Assembly (NCBI GenBank): GCA_035527755.1
Contig: DATKZX010000008.1
Span: 1-64,000 of the forward strand
Direction: 5' to 3'
DNA from: Methanomassiliicoccales archaeon
Lineage (GTDB): Archaea; Thermoplasmatota; Thermoplasmata; Methanomassiliicoccales; UBA472
DNA: 64,000 nucleotides
Part shown: in pieces, positions 17,222 through 25,235 of the stretch
How the letters are laid out: the number at the start of each line of letters is the position of its first letter
Position numbering within the stretch: position 1 is the stretch's first letter
Notes under the pieces: generated by a model
Database searches by the model: none
The model's input: only the letters and a program-made list of their open reading frames with translations
Told to the model about the DNA's origin: nothing
Program-made: the position numbers and the translations under genes

Positions 17222-18364
17222 TTGGACGGCCCACTTCTGGAATGTCAGAACATATGCTTCGAATATCCCGGGCGGGGGATGGCCCTTCGGGACATCAGCC
17301 TGACGATCGAAGAGGGAAGGAAGACGGCCATACTGGGACCCAACGGTGCCGGTAAATCCACATTGTTCCTGCACTTCAATGGGGTTTTCAAACCCAAGAG
17401 CGGTCAAATGTTGTACCAGGGATCACCGCTGGTATATCGTAACAAGGAACTGAGCCAGCTACGCAAGGAGGTGGCGGTGATACTGCAGAATCCGGACGAT
17501 CAGATATTTTCCGCCACCGTCGAGGAGGATGTGGCCTTTGGTCCATTGAACCTGGGACTCCCTCGGGATGAGGTCGAGGCCAGAGTGGACGAGGCCCTGT
17601 CATTGGTAGACCTAACGCACAATAGGGAACGACCCTCCCAGCAATTGTCCTTTGGCCAGAGGAAGCGACTAGCTCTGGCAGGCGCTTTGGCCATGAGGCC
17701 CAAGGTCCTCATCATGGACGAGCCCACCGCCGGTCTGGACCCCCACATGGTCCAGGAGGTATTGGAATTGACCGAGGAGTTGCATATGAAAGGGATAACG
17801 CTCATCATGTCGACCCATGAGATGGAGGTGGCCTATTCCTGGGCGGACGATTTCAAAGTGGTCCACCAAGGTCGTCTCCTTTACTCCGGACCAGCGGAGG
17901 AGCTTTTCGCCAACCGAACCTTGCTGGAGCTTTTAGGCTTTCAGGCCCCGTCGGTCTACCGAATGAACGAGGAGATGCACCGTTCCGGCCTGATGGAACG
18001 GGAACCGGTGCCCAGGGATATGACGGAAATGAGGCTGAAGATGTGCCGCATGAACCGGAGACAGGTAGGTGATCTACATATTCGTGAAGTGGACCAGGAA
18101 CACGTGCCGGCGGTACGGGATGTTCACGAAATGCTATCCAATGGCAAGGCCGTGGGGTACTACGGTTCCAAGGCAAAGCACCTACTGGCCATGACCCTGC
18201 CCACCGACGTTCGGCTCCCCGGGCTCACCGCATGTTTGGATAAGATGATCGACGGCAGGGAAGCGGTCCTTTTCGCGGAAAAAGATCTGATTCCGGCGAT
18301 TATGCATCATATTAATAATTTAGCCCACCGGTATCATGTCAAAATCACTGTTGTACAGGAATAA
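17222..18364 (+). CDS. cbiO: Cobalt ECF transporter ATPase CbiO with C-terminal extension
   Basis: ABC ATPase powering cobalt uptake. It has Walker A LGPNGAGKST, Q-loop LQNPDDQIFSATVEEDVAFG, signature LSFGQRKRLALAGALA, Walker B VLIMDEPTAGLDP and the switch histidine in MSTHEME. After the ~260-residue ABC domain, a further ~115 residues start near LKMCRMNRRQVGDLHI and end MHHINNLAHRYHVKITVVQE. I do not recognise this part; it is longer than typical CbiO. Start: TTG 17222 has a GGGTGA ribosome-binding site, while ATG 17183 lies inside cbiQ. Confidence 0.92.
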   Translation: MDGPLLECQNICFEYPGRGMALRDISLTIEEGRKTAILGPNGAGKSTLFLHFNGVFKPKSGQMLYQGSPLVYRNKELSQLRKEVAVILQNPDDQIFSATVEEDVAFGPLNLGLPRDEVEARVDEALSLVDLTHNRERPSQQLSFGQRKRLALAGALAMRPKVLIMDEPTAGLDPHMVQEVLELTEELHMKGITLIMSTHEMEVAYSWADDFKVVHQGRLLYSGPAEELFANRTLLELLGFQAPSVYRMNEEMHRSGLMEREPVPRDMTEMRLKMCRMNRRQVGDLHIREVDQEHVPAVRDVHEMLSNGKAVGYYGSKAKHLLAMTLPTDVRLPGLTACLDKMIDGREAVLFAEKDLIPAIMHHINNLAHRYHVKITVVQE

Positions 18365-18471
18365 TTGAACATGTGCCAGTGTCCTATCTAAGATGAAGAT
18401 ATTAACGATTGTATTATAAACGCTCGAGGAATTTCGAATGTATATCGTTTAAATTGTCTGAAGGGATGAAA

Positions 18472-20493
18472 ATGGACCTAGGACTGGGAATTGATACCGG
18501 AGGCACGTACACTGACACAGCATTGGTCGACCTGGTCGATGGCAGAGTGATAGCCAAGGCCAAGGCATTGACCACCAGGAACGATCTGAGCATCGGCATT
18601 TCCGGCTCGATAAAGAACCTAGGCCCAATACCGGTCAAAGACATCCGACTGGTCTCTTTATCCTCCACATTGGCAACGAATTCTGTAGTGGAGGGCAAGG
18701 GTTGCCGGGTGGCTCTGATAATCGCCGGAGAGGAGTATAAACAAAGCATCCCTATAGAGCACGTCGTCCAGGTTCAGGGAGGGCACACCATTCGTGGGAA
18801 GGCCAACTGCGATATCGACCTGGTCGCAGCCATGGATTTTGTGAAGGGCATAGCAAACCAGGTGGACGCCATCGCGATCTCCACCTTTTTCAGCGTACGA
18901 AATCCTGAGCACGAGATCGCTTTAAAGGACATGATATCCAGCAACTGGGGCATCCCGGTGGTCTGCGGTCATGAGCTTTCCACTCAGCTGGGCTTCCATG
19001 AGAGGACTCTGACAGCGGTCCTGAACGCCAAGTTGATACCGATAATGACCGACCTCATCCAATCGGTCATTAAGGTGCTGAAAGAGAACTCCATATCAGC
19101 CCCTTTGATGATCGTCAAAGGCGATGGATCGCTAATGAGTGAAAAACTGGGAAAGGAGCGCCCGGTGGAGACCATATTATCCGGTCCGGCAGCCAGCCTG
19201 ATCGGGGCGAAGAATCTGACCGGTGAGGAAGAGGCGGTGGTGGTCGACATAGGAGGGACGACCACCGACATTGGCGTGCTGCGCGGGGGGAAACCCCGTT
19301 TGGATCCCGAAGGGGCAATAATAGGAGGGTGGCGCACCCGTGTCAAGGCCGCGGACATATCCACGTCCGGTATCGGTGGAGACAGCCGGGTGGTCGTGGT
19401 CAACGGCCACATATTACTGGGGGCGCTTAGGGTCATGCCGCTATGCATAGCATCCGTTCAATACCCTCGAATACTCGAGAGCCTGAAGAAGGTCAAGGGG
19501 CTCAAGCCAACCCCCCAGGCCACTCACATCGCCCTGGAGAACATACTGCAGGCCGATGAGTTCTTCATATTCTCCCGCTCGGTCAAGGGATACGATCTCT
19601 CCCAGAACGAGGAGTTCCTGGTGGAGAGCATCAAGGATGAGCCGAAGACCTTGATGGAGTTATCCGAAGCCACTGGTGTGCATCCCTACAGTTTTAATGT
19701 TCGCAAGCTTGAGGAACTGGGCATCATCACTCGCATTGGCTTTACCCCCACAGACGCCCTGCACGCCTCCGGGGAGTATGTCGAATACGATGCGGAAGCG
19801 TCGACCCTGGCCGCTGATTATCGGGCCGAACTATGTGGCGTGGACATCAAGGAGTTCTGCGCAACGGTAAAAGAGGCGGTCATCCAAAAGATAACCAAGG
19901 AGATAATCTTCCGCCTGGTCTACGAGGACTGCGGTAAGATGGCCCATTGCGATGTCTGCAACGTACTATTTGATAAGATGACCACCCAGCGTCCAGGCAT
20001 CGATTTCTCTGCTGACATCAGAGTGCACAAGAAGATAATAGGCATCGGGGCGCCCATCGCCGCCTATCTCCCGTCCGTGGCGCAGAGATTGCACACCGAA
20101 CTGCTCATGCCTGTGAACTCGGACGTGGGGAACGCCGTCGGGGCCATCACCAGCAGTATAATGGAGTCGGTAGAGGTGCTGATCAAGCCCAAGCCTGGGC
20201 TGGGAGTGATGGAGGACCCACCCTGCACCATGCACTCCATGGATGAGATGAGGGAGTTCGAGACGATCAGCGAGGCCACCAACTATGCCAGGTCCTGGGG
20301 GGAGAGCAAGGTACGACAGAGGTCCGTAATGGCCGGGGCCGACGAGATCGAGGTCATAGTGGAGAACGAACGGATAATGGGTCAGATCGGAAAATCATGG
20401 GGTGAAGGCTTGCTTTTGGAGATCCACATGAAAGTAACGGCAGTGGGCAAACCCCGCATGTACTTCGAGGTGGAGCATGAGCGAACAGATTGA
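18472..20493 (+). CDS. Hydantoinase/oxoprolinase HyuA-family (ASKHA) protein
   Basis: An ATPase of the acetate/sugar kinase-Hsc70-actin fold as in HyuA: the phosphate-1 loop is GIDTGGTYTDTALVD at the N-terminus and the phosphate-2 loop is VVVDIGGTTTDIGVL near residue 260, with SGIGGDSRV after it. Around residues 405-455 an inserted helical segment (TLMELSEATGVHPYSFNVRKLEELG) resembles a winged helix. True hydantoinases/oxoprolinases hydrolyse cyclic amides; here the neighbours are DGC cysteine proteins and, convergently, a CobW GTPase with a corrinoid methyltransferase, so activation of a metal or corrinoid centre is an alternative. ATG 18472 is chosen after TATA ATTATAAA at 18412. The downstream DGC gene overlaps by 17 bases. 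Confidence 0.75.
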   Translation: MDLGLGIDTGGTYTDTALVDLVDGRVIAKAKALTTRNDLSIGISGSIKNLGPIPVKDIRLVSLSSTLATNSVVEGKGCRVALIIAGEEYKQSIPIEHVVQVQGGHTIRGKANCDIDLVAAMDFVKGIANQVDAIAISTFFSVRNPEHEIALKDMISSNWGIPVVCGHELSTQLGFHERTLTAVLNAKLIPIMTDLIQSVIKVLKENSISAPLMIVKGDGSLMSEKLGKERPVETILSGPAASLIGAKNLTGEEEAVVVDIGGTTTDIGVLRGGKPRLDPEGAIIGGWRTRVKAADISTSGIGGDSRVVVVNGHILLGALRVMPLCIASVQYPRILESLKKVKGLKPTPQATHIALENILQADEFFIFSRSVKGYDLSQNEEFLVESIKDEPKTLMELSEATGVHPYSFNVRKLEELGIITRIGFTPTDALHASGEYVEYDAEASTLAADYRAELCGVDIKEFCATVKEAVIQKITKEIIFRLVYEDCGKMAHCDVCNVLFDKMTTQRPGIDFSADIRVHKKIIGIGAPIAAYLPSVAQRLHTELLMPVNSDVGNAVGAITSSIMESVEVLIKPKPGLGVMEDPPCTMHSMDEMREFETISEATNYARSWGESKVRQRSVMAGADEIEVIVENERIMGQIGKSWGEGLLLEIHMKVTAVGKPRMYFEVEHERTD

Positions 20494-20824
20494 TGTGGCC
20501 ATATGCAGCGGGTACAGTCCTGGTGCTAGGGTGCTGAGGGCGGCGGTGAGGGAGCTGACCAGGGAAGAAAATATTAGGGTGGTGACAGTCGCTCCCGCCC
20601 TGGCTGAATTGCCGAAAGCTATGGAAGAGATGCGATCGCTTCAATTCCGTAAGGTACTGTTGGTGGACGGTTGCGAGGGAGGGTGCGGTCTTCTGGTGTT
20701 AAATCGATTTGAAGTGCTGCCCTCTTCCATTATCATGATCGACAAGCATTTCAACGTCACTCGCAAAGGCATCGATGAAACGAAAGAACGCATCCGCCAG
20801 ACGCTGAAGGAGATGCGAGGATGA
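20477..20824 (+). CDS. DGC-type putative zinc-binding protein 1
   Basis: The 115-residue protein resembles the DGC family (named for its Asp-Gly-Cys motif, cysteine-rich and putatively zinc-binding). It starts with a VAICSGYSPGARVLRAAV loop and carries the DGC signature in VLLVDGCEGGCGLLVL. No catalytic activity is known. A GAGGTGGA ribosome-binding site lies in the 3' end of the HyuA-family gene, which overlaps by 17 bases. The next DGC gene overlaps as ATGA, so the three genes are translationally coupled. It could pair with its sister protein as a heterodimer. Confidence 0.65.
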   Translation: MSEQIDVAICSGYSPGARVLRAAVRELTREENIRVVTVAPALAELPKAMEEMRSLQFRKVLLVDGCEGGCGLLVLNRFEVLPSSIIMIDKHFNVTRKGIDETKERIRQTLKEMRG

Positions 20825-21198
20825 GAAAAGGAGTGGTCGTATGCGGAGCCAACGGGGAAAGAGGGTACCTGCTGGAGAAAGTGACCGAGGCGTTCGCCAA
20901 AGACAACATGAGCAAGGTCATTCAGTTCTCGGTCTGCACTGTCGGACTTAGTCCAATAATGTTGGAGATGGGCGGGGTGGACATGTCTTCACTGGTGACG
21001 GTCAACGGCTGCCGCAACCGTTGCTGCGACCGGATGATGGAAAAGAACGGGTTGGGGATCGGAAGTTCCATTACGATCGACGATCACGTGGCACGGGGGT
21101 TATCTCCATGCCAGTTCACAACGTCCTTTGATTTCCCGGAGCCATCGGAAGAGGAAGTGAAGGCCGTGGTCAAGGCCATGGAAGAAGCGATCCGCTGA
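20821..21198 (+). CDS. DGC-type putative zinc-binding protein 2
   Basis: The 125-residue relative of the preceding protein has an N-terminal VVVCGANGERGYLLEKV loop and a cysteine cluster VNGCRNRCCDRMM in the place where the sister has DGCEGGC. Cys in FSVCTVG and SPCQFT add further candidate ligands. ATGA overlap with the preceding gene. It converges with the minus-strand zinc-ribbon gene with no gap (stop at 21198, next stop at 21199). Function unknown. Confidence 0.65.
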   Translation: MRKGVVVCGANGERGYLLEKVTEAFAKDNMSKVIQFSVCTVGLSPIMLEMGGVDMSSLVTVNGCRNRCCDRMMEKNGLGIGSSITIDDHVARGLSPCQFTTSFDFPEPSEEEVKAVVKAMEEAIR

Positions 21199-21510
21199 TC
21201 ACCGGCTCTTCTTCCAACCCTGTTCCTGGTAGTAGCTGCTGACAACCGATGAGATATGATCCGAGATCTCTCGTTCCCTCATCTTTCCATTAACATGCGG
21301 CGTTTCCCGTATGTAGAACTCATGATCGCACTTGCCACAACGCACCTTGGGACAGGAGTTCATTACCTCTGGGCAGCCGCGGCAGGCGAAGGTACGTGCG
21401 TAGGTTATGGAGAATTCAAATCCACAGTTAGGGCATTTGAACTTGCGAATGGAATCCACGCTGTTCCGGGAGATGCCCTTCGCTTTCATAGATTGATAGT
21501 AGGTTTCCAT
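21199..21510 (-). CDS. Zinc-ribbon protein downstream of the CobW-type GTPase
   Basis: The ~103-residue soluble protein has two zinc knuckles, CPNCGFEF and CGKCDHEF, plus a CRGCPEVMNSCPKVRC cluster between them, seven or more cysteines in all. ATG 21510 follows a perfect GGAGGT ribosome-binding site six bases upstream, better than TTG 21516. It is the last gene of cobW-21513-zinc ribbon, all overlapping or abutting. A metal-acceptor or electron-transfer role is only inference. Confidence 0.6.
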   Translation of the reverse strand: METYYQSMKAKGISRNSVDSIRKFKCPNCGFEFSITYARTFACRGCPEVMNSCPKVRCGKCDHEFYIRETPHVNGKMREREISDHISSVVSSYYQEQGWKKSR

Positions 21511-21512
21511 GG

Positions 21513-21986
21513 TCAACCTCCGTGGTGCTCCACGCTCTTTTCCGTCTCATAATAGTCCTTGATCACATGGAAGGTAATCTCTCGAGACTTGGACAGACCA
21601 TCCAGGACGCCCATGGTCAGCTCGCGGACCTCGGGGTCCCAAATTCCATGCACTATGACATGCACGATCACATCCGCGTTCTCGACGATATCGCTCTTCA
21701 GTTGTCTGGTGATGTTCACCTGCATCTTCTGGTGTATCAGGGAGAATCCTACGTTGGAACCCTCATCCACCATCATGAACGCTTTAACATGCCCGATCAG
21801 GTCCGCTCCGTGATGAAGGCAGGCATCGGTCACCTGGATGAGCAACTCCTCCACAAAGGAGATGGCCTTGTTCGCCGGCGCACCTTTCCCGAAATTCATT
21901 TGCATGTGAAGGGAGAACTTACCCAGCTCATCCACGGCACGATGCATTTCCAAATGCAGGTCGTCATCTTCATCAAGTTCGGTCAT
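21513..21986 (-). CDS. Hypothetical protein coupled to the CobW-type GTPase
   Basis: Not recognised. The 157-residue protein starts with an acidic stretch (TELDEDDDLHLEMHRAVDEL) and has many histidines (HLEMH, DACLHHGADLIGH, VIVHVIVHG, VEHHGG) that could bind metal ions. Its ATG overlaps the GTPase stop as TGATG, so the pair is coupled. A metal-delivery partner of the GTPase is plausible from context; no catalytic motif supports more. Confidence 0.55.
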   Translation of the reverse strand: MTELDEDDDLHLEMHRAVDELGKFSLHMQMNFGKGAPANKAISFVEELLIQVTDACLHHGADLIGHVKAFMMVDEGSNVGFSLIHQKMQVNITRQLKSDIVENADVIVHVIVHGIWDPEVRELTMGVLDGLSKSREITFHVIKDYYETEKSVEHHGG

Positions 21987-22657
21987 CAGGCGCCCCCTCC
22001 ATAATTCTTCTTCAGCAATTCCTTCTCACACGATTCATCATAACGGGGGGAGGTCCTGGTCTCTATCAAAGTGGCCACTTCCTTGACACCCTGGTTGTTG
22101 CGACCGGATCCGAACATGATCTCAGCGTTGGGGTTGATGGCTTTGGCTAACTGCACCGATAGGTCGATCTTTTCCTTGGTGGCACTGTCCACTTTATTGA
22201 TGAAGATCACGTCGGCCTCACGGATCTGGGTCTCGACCAGGCGGCGCACCGCATGCATGAGCTCCTCGATCCTCAGCGAGTCGACCAGGGTGATGACCGG
22301 GGCGTGGACGATGACGTCGTCCATCTCCTCCTCGGAGTACTCGGCCGCCCGTTTAAGCCCCCAGGGTATGGCCACTCCCGACGGCTCGACGATGACGATG
22401 TCCGGTTTGAACGTGTTGTAGAGGATCGCGATGGTGTTGGCGAAGTTACCAGCTATCTGACAGCATATGCATCCGCCGGAGATCTCCTTGGCCTTCAGTC
22501 CGTACATCTCGATGAACTTAGCATCGACGTTTATCTCTCCCACGTCATTGACAATGATGGCGATTTTATGGCCACGGTCCACCAGGATCTTGGCCAATTC
22601 AATGAGGAACGTGGTCTTTCCACTTCCAAGAAAACCTGCAACCTGAGCGATCTTCAT
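21986..22657 (-). CDS. CobW/COG0523-family G3E GTPase (metal chaperone)
   Basis: The P-loop is VAGFLGSGKTTFLIELA and the family metal-binding motif is GGCICCQ (CxCC). VEPSGVAIP and the guanine-specificity NKVD complete the G domain. At 223 residues it lacks the usual CobW C-terminal domain and so resembles short HypB/UreG/CobW hybrids. Members hydrolyse GTP to insert Zn, Co or Ni into targets. It heads the minus-strand group and lies about 100 bases downstream of the corrinoid methyltransferase, whose zinc or cobalt centres are plausible clients (inference). Confidence 0.85.
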   Translation of the reverse strand: MKIAQVAGFLGSGKTTFLIELAKILVDRGHKIAIIVNDVGEINVDAKFIEMYGLKAKEISGGCICCQIAGNFANTIAILYNTFKPDIVIVEPSGVAIPWGLKRAAEYSEEEMDDVIVHAPVITLVDSLRIEELMHAVRRLVETQIREADVIFINKVDSATKEKIDLSVQLAKAINPNAEIMFGSGRNNQGVKEVATLIETRTSPRYDESCEKELLKKNYGGGA

Positions 22658-22715
22658 GAGTTCACCAGTATCTCCGGAAATCAGATTCCAACTATGAATA
22701 TGTTGTTAAAATATT

Positions 22716-22742
22716 TGGAAAAGAAAAAGGAAAAAATTTAGA
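22716..22742 (-). terminator. T-rich terminator after the methyltransferase gene
   Basis: Read on the minus strand, the 3' flank of the methyltransferase has T-runs of six, five and four (plus-strand A-rich tract 22716-22742). This suits termination of the corrinoid protein/methyltransferase transcript before the GTPase operon, whose own promoter would lie about 22670-22710. Confidence 0.5.
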
Positions 22743-22757
22743 TGATGGCCGAAGCCA

Positions 22758-23858
22758 TCAGTTGCTGGTTACCTGACCATACTGTTTGACGGTGTCCACG
22801 ACCTCCTTGATGTTCTCAAGGCGGGTGGTGACAGACGGCGGTACCTCGCATCCGGAGGCGACGCAGTACCTGGATTTCAGGCCACGGGCGCACAGGGCGG
22901 TCTTGACCTCCTGCACCAGGTTCATGGTGGTCTTCTGCATCTTCTCTTGGCTCCACCTGACGAAACCTTGGGGGTCGATCTGACCGGCCACTAGGCAGTT
23001 GTCAGCGTAACCCTTCTCGATGGTCTCCTTCGGTGACGGAGAACCGGGTATCAGCGGGTAGTATGCCATGGAATAGATGGCCGGCTTCATCTTATTGATC
23101 TGAGTGTCCAGATGGGGCAGGTCTGCGCAATTGTGGACGCAGAAGGCCATTCCCTCCTTGGCGGTCATCTCATTGAGCGAGCCCGCGTACTTTTGCTGGC
23201 CCTCGAACTCATCATATTCCTTGTCACCCAGGCAAGAGTAGCTGCCCCAGAGATAATCCCACACCAGTCCAGCTGGTTTGGCCTTTGCCATTCCCTGGAT
23301 CATCAGCTTGTCGTACTCGGTGATGGTGGCCAGGGCCTTGTGGACAGCGCTCGGGTTGTTGTACATGTCCATGAAGACCTTCTCCGCGCTCGCCGCCTGG
23401 GTCAGGACCAGTAATGGTCCTTCCAAGAAACCTGCGGTTATGGTCTCGTTCTTCAACGCGTCGACGAAGAGCTTGGTGCCTTCGATCAGAACGCTGGACC
23501 TTCCCTTGGTGACGTCGGGGACAACAAGTTTCTCGTAGTCCTCGGGTCCCTTGATCACCGGGTCGTCCACGAACGGTGTGTTCTGCTCGTCCATCCTCAC
23601 GCCCGATCCAAGGTCTCCGGCCATCACCGACAGGTCCATCAGACCTATGGTGAAATCGAAGTCGAAGTACTTCTGCCCGGTGATGAATCCCTGAGCGAAC
23701 TTCTTGGGGTCCGAGCACCAGTCCCTGTATAGCATCTTTCCGTCCCCGACCGTCCTGCGGCAGACACCGCAGGCGATGGGATACACAGGCAGCCTGTCCA
23801 CCGGTTGGTTGGTCAGCGCCGCCACGCACCGTTCCTGATGATTCATTGTGTCAGCCAT
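22758..23858 (-). CDS. UroD-fold corrinoid methyltransferase (MtaA/MtbA/CmuA/OdmB-like)
   Basis: Zinc methyltransferase of the uroporphyrinogen-decarboxylase fold, 366 residues. The opening NHQERCVAALTNQPVDRLPVYP is typical of MtaA/MtbA. The zinc motif H-x-C...C appears as FCVHNCADLPHLD and ASGCEVPP near the C-terminus. Members either move methyl from methyl-corrinoid protein to coenzyme M (MtaA/MtbA) or from a substrate to the corrinoid (CmuA, OdmB/MtvB). Pairing with a dedicated corrinoid protein immediately upstream (stop abuts ATG) leaves both possibilities open. No in-frame TAG is present, so pyrrolysine is not involved here. Confidence 0.85.
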   Translation of the reverse strand: MADTMNHQERCVAALTNQPVDRLPVYPIACGVCRRTVGDGKMLYRDWCSDPKKFAQGFITGQKYFDFDFTIGLMDLSVMAGDLGSGVRMDEQNTPFVDDPVIKGPEDYEKLVVPDVTKGRSSVLIEGTKLFVDALKNETITAGFLEGPLLVLTQAASAEKVFMDMYNNPSAVHKALATITEYDKLMIQGMAKAKPAGLVWDYLWGSYSCLGDKEYDEFEGQQKYAGSLNEMTAKEGMAFCVHNCADLPHLDTQINKMKPAIYSMAYYPLIPGSPSPKETIEKGYADNCLVAGQIDPQGFVRWSQEKMQKTTMNLVQEVKTALCARGLKSRYCVASGCEVPPSVTTRLENIKEVVDTVKQYGQVTSN

Positions 23859-24497
23859 TTACATCGCCCCTTTGACCTTCTTTACAGCTTCCTGAGCATT
23901 GATGGCATGCATGTCTGCACCGATATCGTCGGCGAACGGTTGGGAAGTGGGTGCGCCACCAATGATGATCTTTACGTTCATGCGGTCCCCGCTCTCGATC
24001 AATCCGTCGACGACCGACTTCATGCCGTCCATGGTCGGGGTCATCAAGGTGCTCATAGCCAGTATGCTAGCTCCATCCTTCTTTACCGAGTTGACGAAGT
24101 TCTCGATCGGCACATCCCTGCCGTAATCATGCATGTCTAGCCCGGCCGCGGTCAACATGGTCTTCACGATGTTCTTACCGATGTCGTGCACGTCACCCTC
24201 GACGACCCCAATGACTCCAACCACCCTTTTGGCGGTTCCATCCTTTGGAATATGGGGTAGCAAAATGTCCAATCCGCCGTACAATGACGCCGCAGCCAGT
24301 AGTACTTGGGGTAGGAAGAATTCGTGCTTGGCGTACTTGTCACCAACTATGGTCATCCCCTTGACCAATCCATTATCTATGGCGTCCAAGGCCTTAACTC
24401 CGCTGTCCAATGCCTCCTTGGCGAATTTTATCGAATCAGCCTTGTTACCAGTGATAACCGCGTTCTCCAATGCTGCCAGAATTTCCTGTCCTTGCAT
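23859..24497 (-). CDS. Methyltransferase corrinoid protein (MtaC/MtbC/MtmC-like)
   Basis: Carries methyl groups on cobalt of a bound corrinoid. The N-terminal helical cap (about residues 1-85) is the B12-binding-2 domain. The Rossmann B12-binding domain has the axial-histidine motif GDVHDIGKNIV (D-x-H-x-x-G), then SILAMSTLMT and IIIGGAPTSQPFADDIGAD for the nucleotide tail. 212 residues is the usual length. The gene is the first of a two-gene operon with the UroD-type methyltransferase and has a strong TATA box and an upstream inverted repeat. Confidence 0.93.
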   Translation of the reverse strand: MQGQEILAALENAVITGNKADSIKFAKEALDSGVKALDAIDNGLVKGMTIVGDKYAKHEFFLPQVLLAAASLYGGLDILLPHIPKDGTAKRVVGVIGVVEGDVHDIGKNIVKTMLTAAGLDMHDYGRDVPIENFVNSVKKDGASILAMSTLMTPTMDGMKSVVDGLIESGDRMNVKIIIGGAPTSQPFADDIGADMHAINAQEAVKKVKGAM

Positions 24498-24554
24498 TTG
24501 TTACACACCTCTCCAATACCATTCAGTTTTGGTAAAAATCAAAACGTCGTTGGT

Positions 24555-24590
24555 GTTATAAACTATTGTTATGGATGGATTATCCATCCA
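24555..24590 (-). promoter_or_regulatory. Promoter and inverted repeat upstream of the corrinoid-protein operon
   Basis: On the minus strand TTTATAAC (plus 24556-24563) is a strong TATA box about 60 bases before the ATG. Immediately upstream of it is a perfect inverted repeat TGGATGG-ATTAT-CCATCCA at 24572-24590. A position just upstream of TATA/BRE suits an activator or a repressor that hinders TFB. The rest of 24498-24809 is AT-rich without an open frame I would call. Confidence 0.55.
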
Positions 24591-24809
24591 GGTATATTAA
24601 CACGTAATACAAATTAGCCAGCATATTTCAAAAGTGGTCTGGGTGGTTATTTGTTTCATAAAATAAGATGTAGGTAACAATCATTAAATACTATATTCGA
24701 AAACAAAATCTAATAGATGTTTTTCGTACCCATATCCGATTCGATCAGTAAATTTTGAGCGGATATGTGAAACGATGTTCTCATAAAAAGATCACATTAG
24801 CTCAGACGC

Positions 24810-25090
24810 CTAGATCATTTTTCTTGAATGGGCCTTCAAGGACTCGATGCCCCCTTCCAGGACAACGATATCATGAAAACCCATTCTAATAAGCTGGTCA
24901 TAGGCCGATCGCTCCGCTTGCCGATCTTGCAGTATATGAGCAGAGGAGTATCGCGGTCCAGCTGATCGAGCTTGTTTCGGATGTCGACCACTGGCACGTT
25001 CTTGGCCCCATCGATCCTCTCGGCATTAAATTCATCAGGATCGCGTACGTCCAATAGCAAATATTCCCCGGTCTCGACCTTTTCCAACAA
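24810..25090 (-). pseudogene. Rhodanese-like domain gene with frameshift
   Basis: The first part reads LLLDVRDPDEFNAERIDGAKNVPVVDI...LLIYCKIGKRSD, a rhodanese domain including the active-site Cys loop. Near 24905 the frame is lost. A shift of one base restores the family ending AYDQLIRMGFHDIVVLEGGIESLKAH and a stop at 24810. Missing one G in a GGG/GG run would explain it, so either a real inactivating deletion or an assembly error. Upstream the frame stays open to 25183 (SDGKIVIVPADLF) but without ATG; TTG 25090 is the first usual start codon. Rhodaneses move sulfane sulfur. Confidence 0.7.
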
Positions 25091-25235
25091 TATTATGAAC
25101 AGGTCGGCCGGAACAATGACGATCTTACCGTCCGACCGTTGCCGTATGGAGTAATACTTTGACGGAAGAGTAGATGAAGTTGATCATTCCGTCGAGTAAC
25201 GATTATCTAGACCCCGCTACGTATCATGGCTCGAT

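Noticed and set aside
22758-24497. Pyrrolysine-dependent methylamine methyltransferase (MtmB/MtbB/MttB)
   Set aside because: The methyltransferase is of the UroD fold and has no in-frame TAG.
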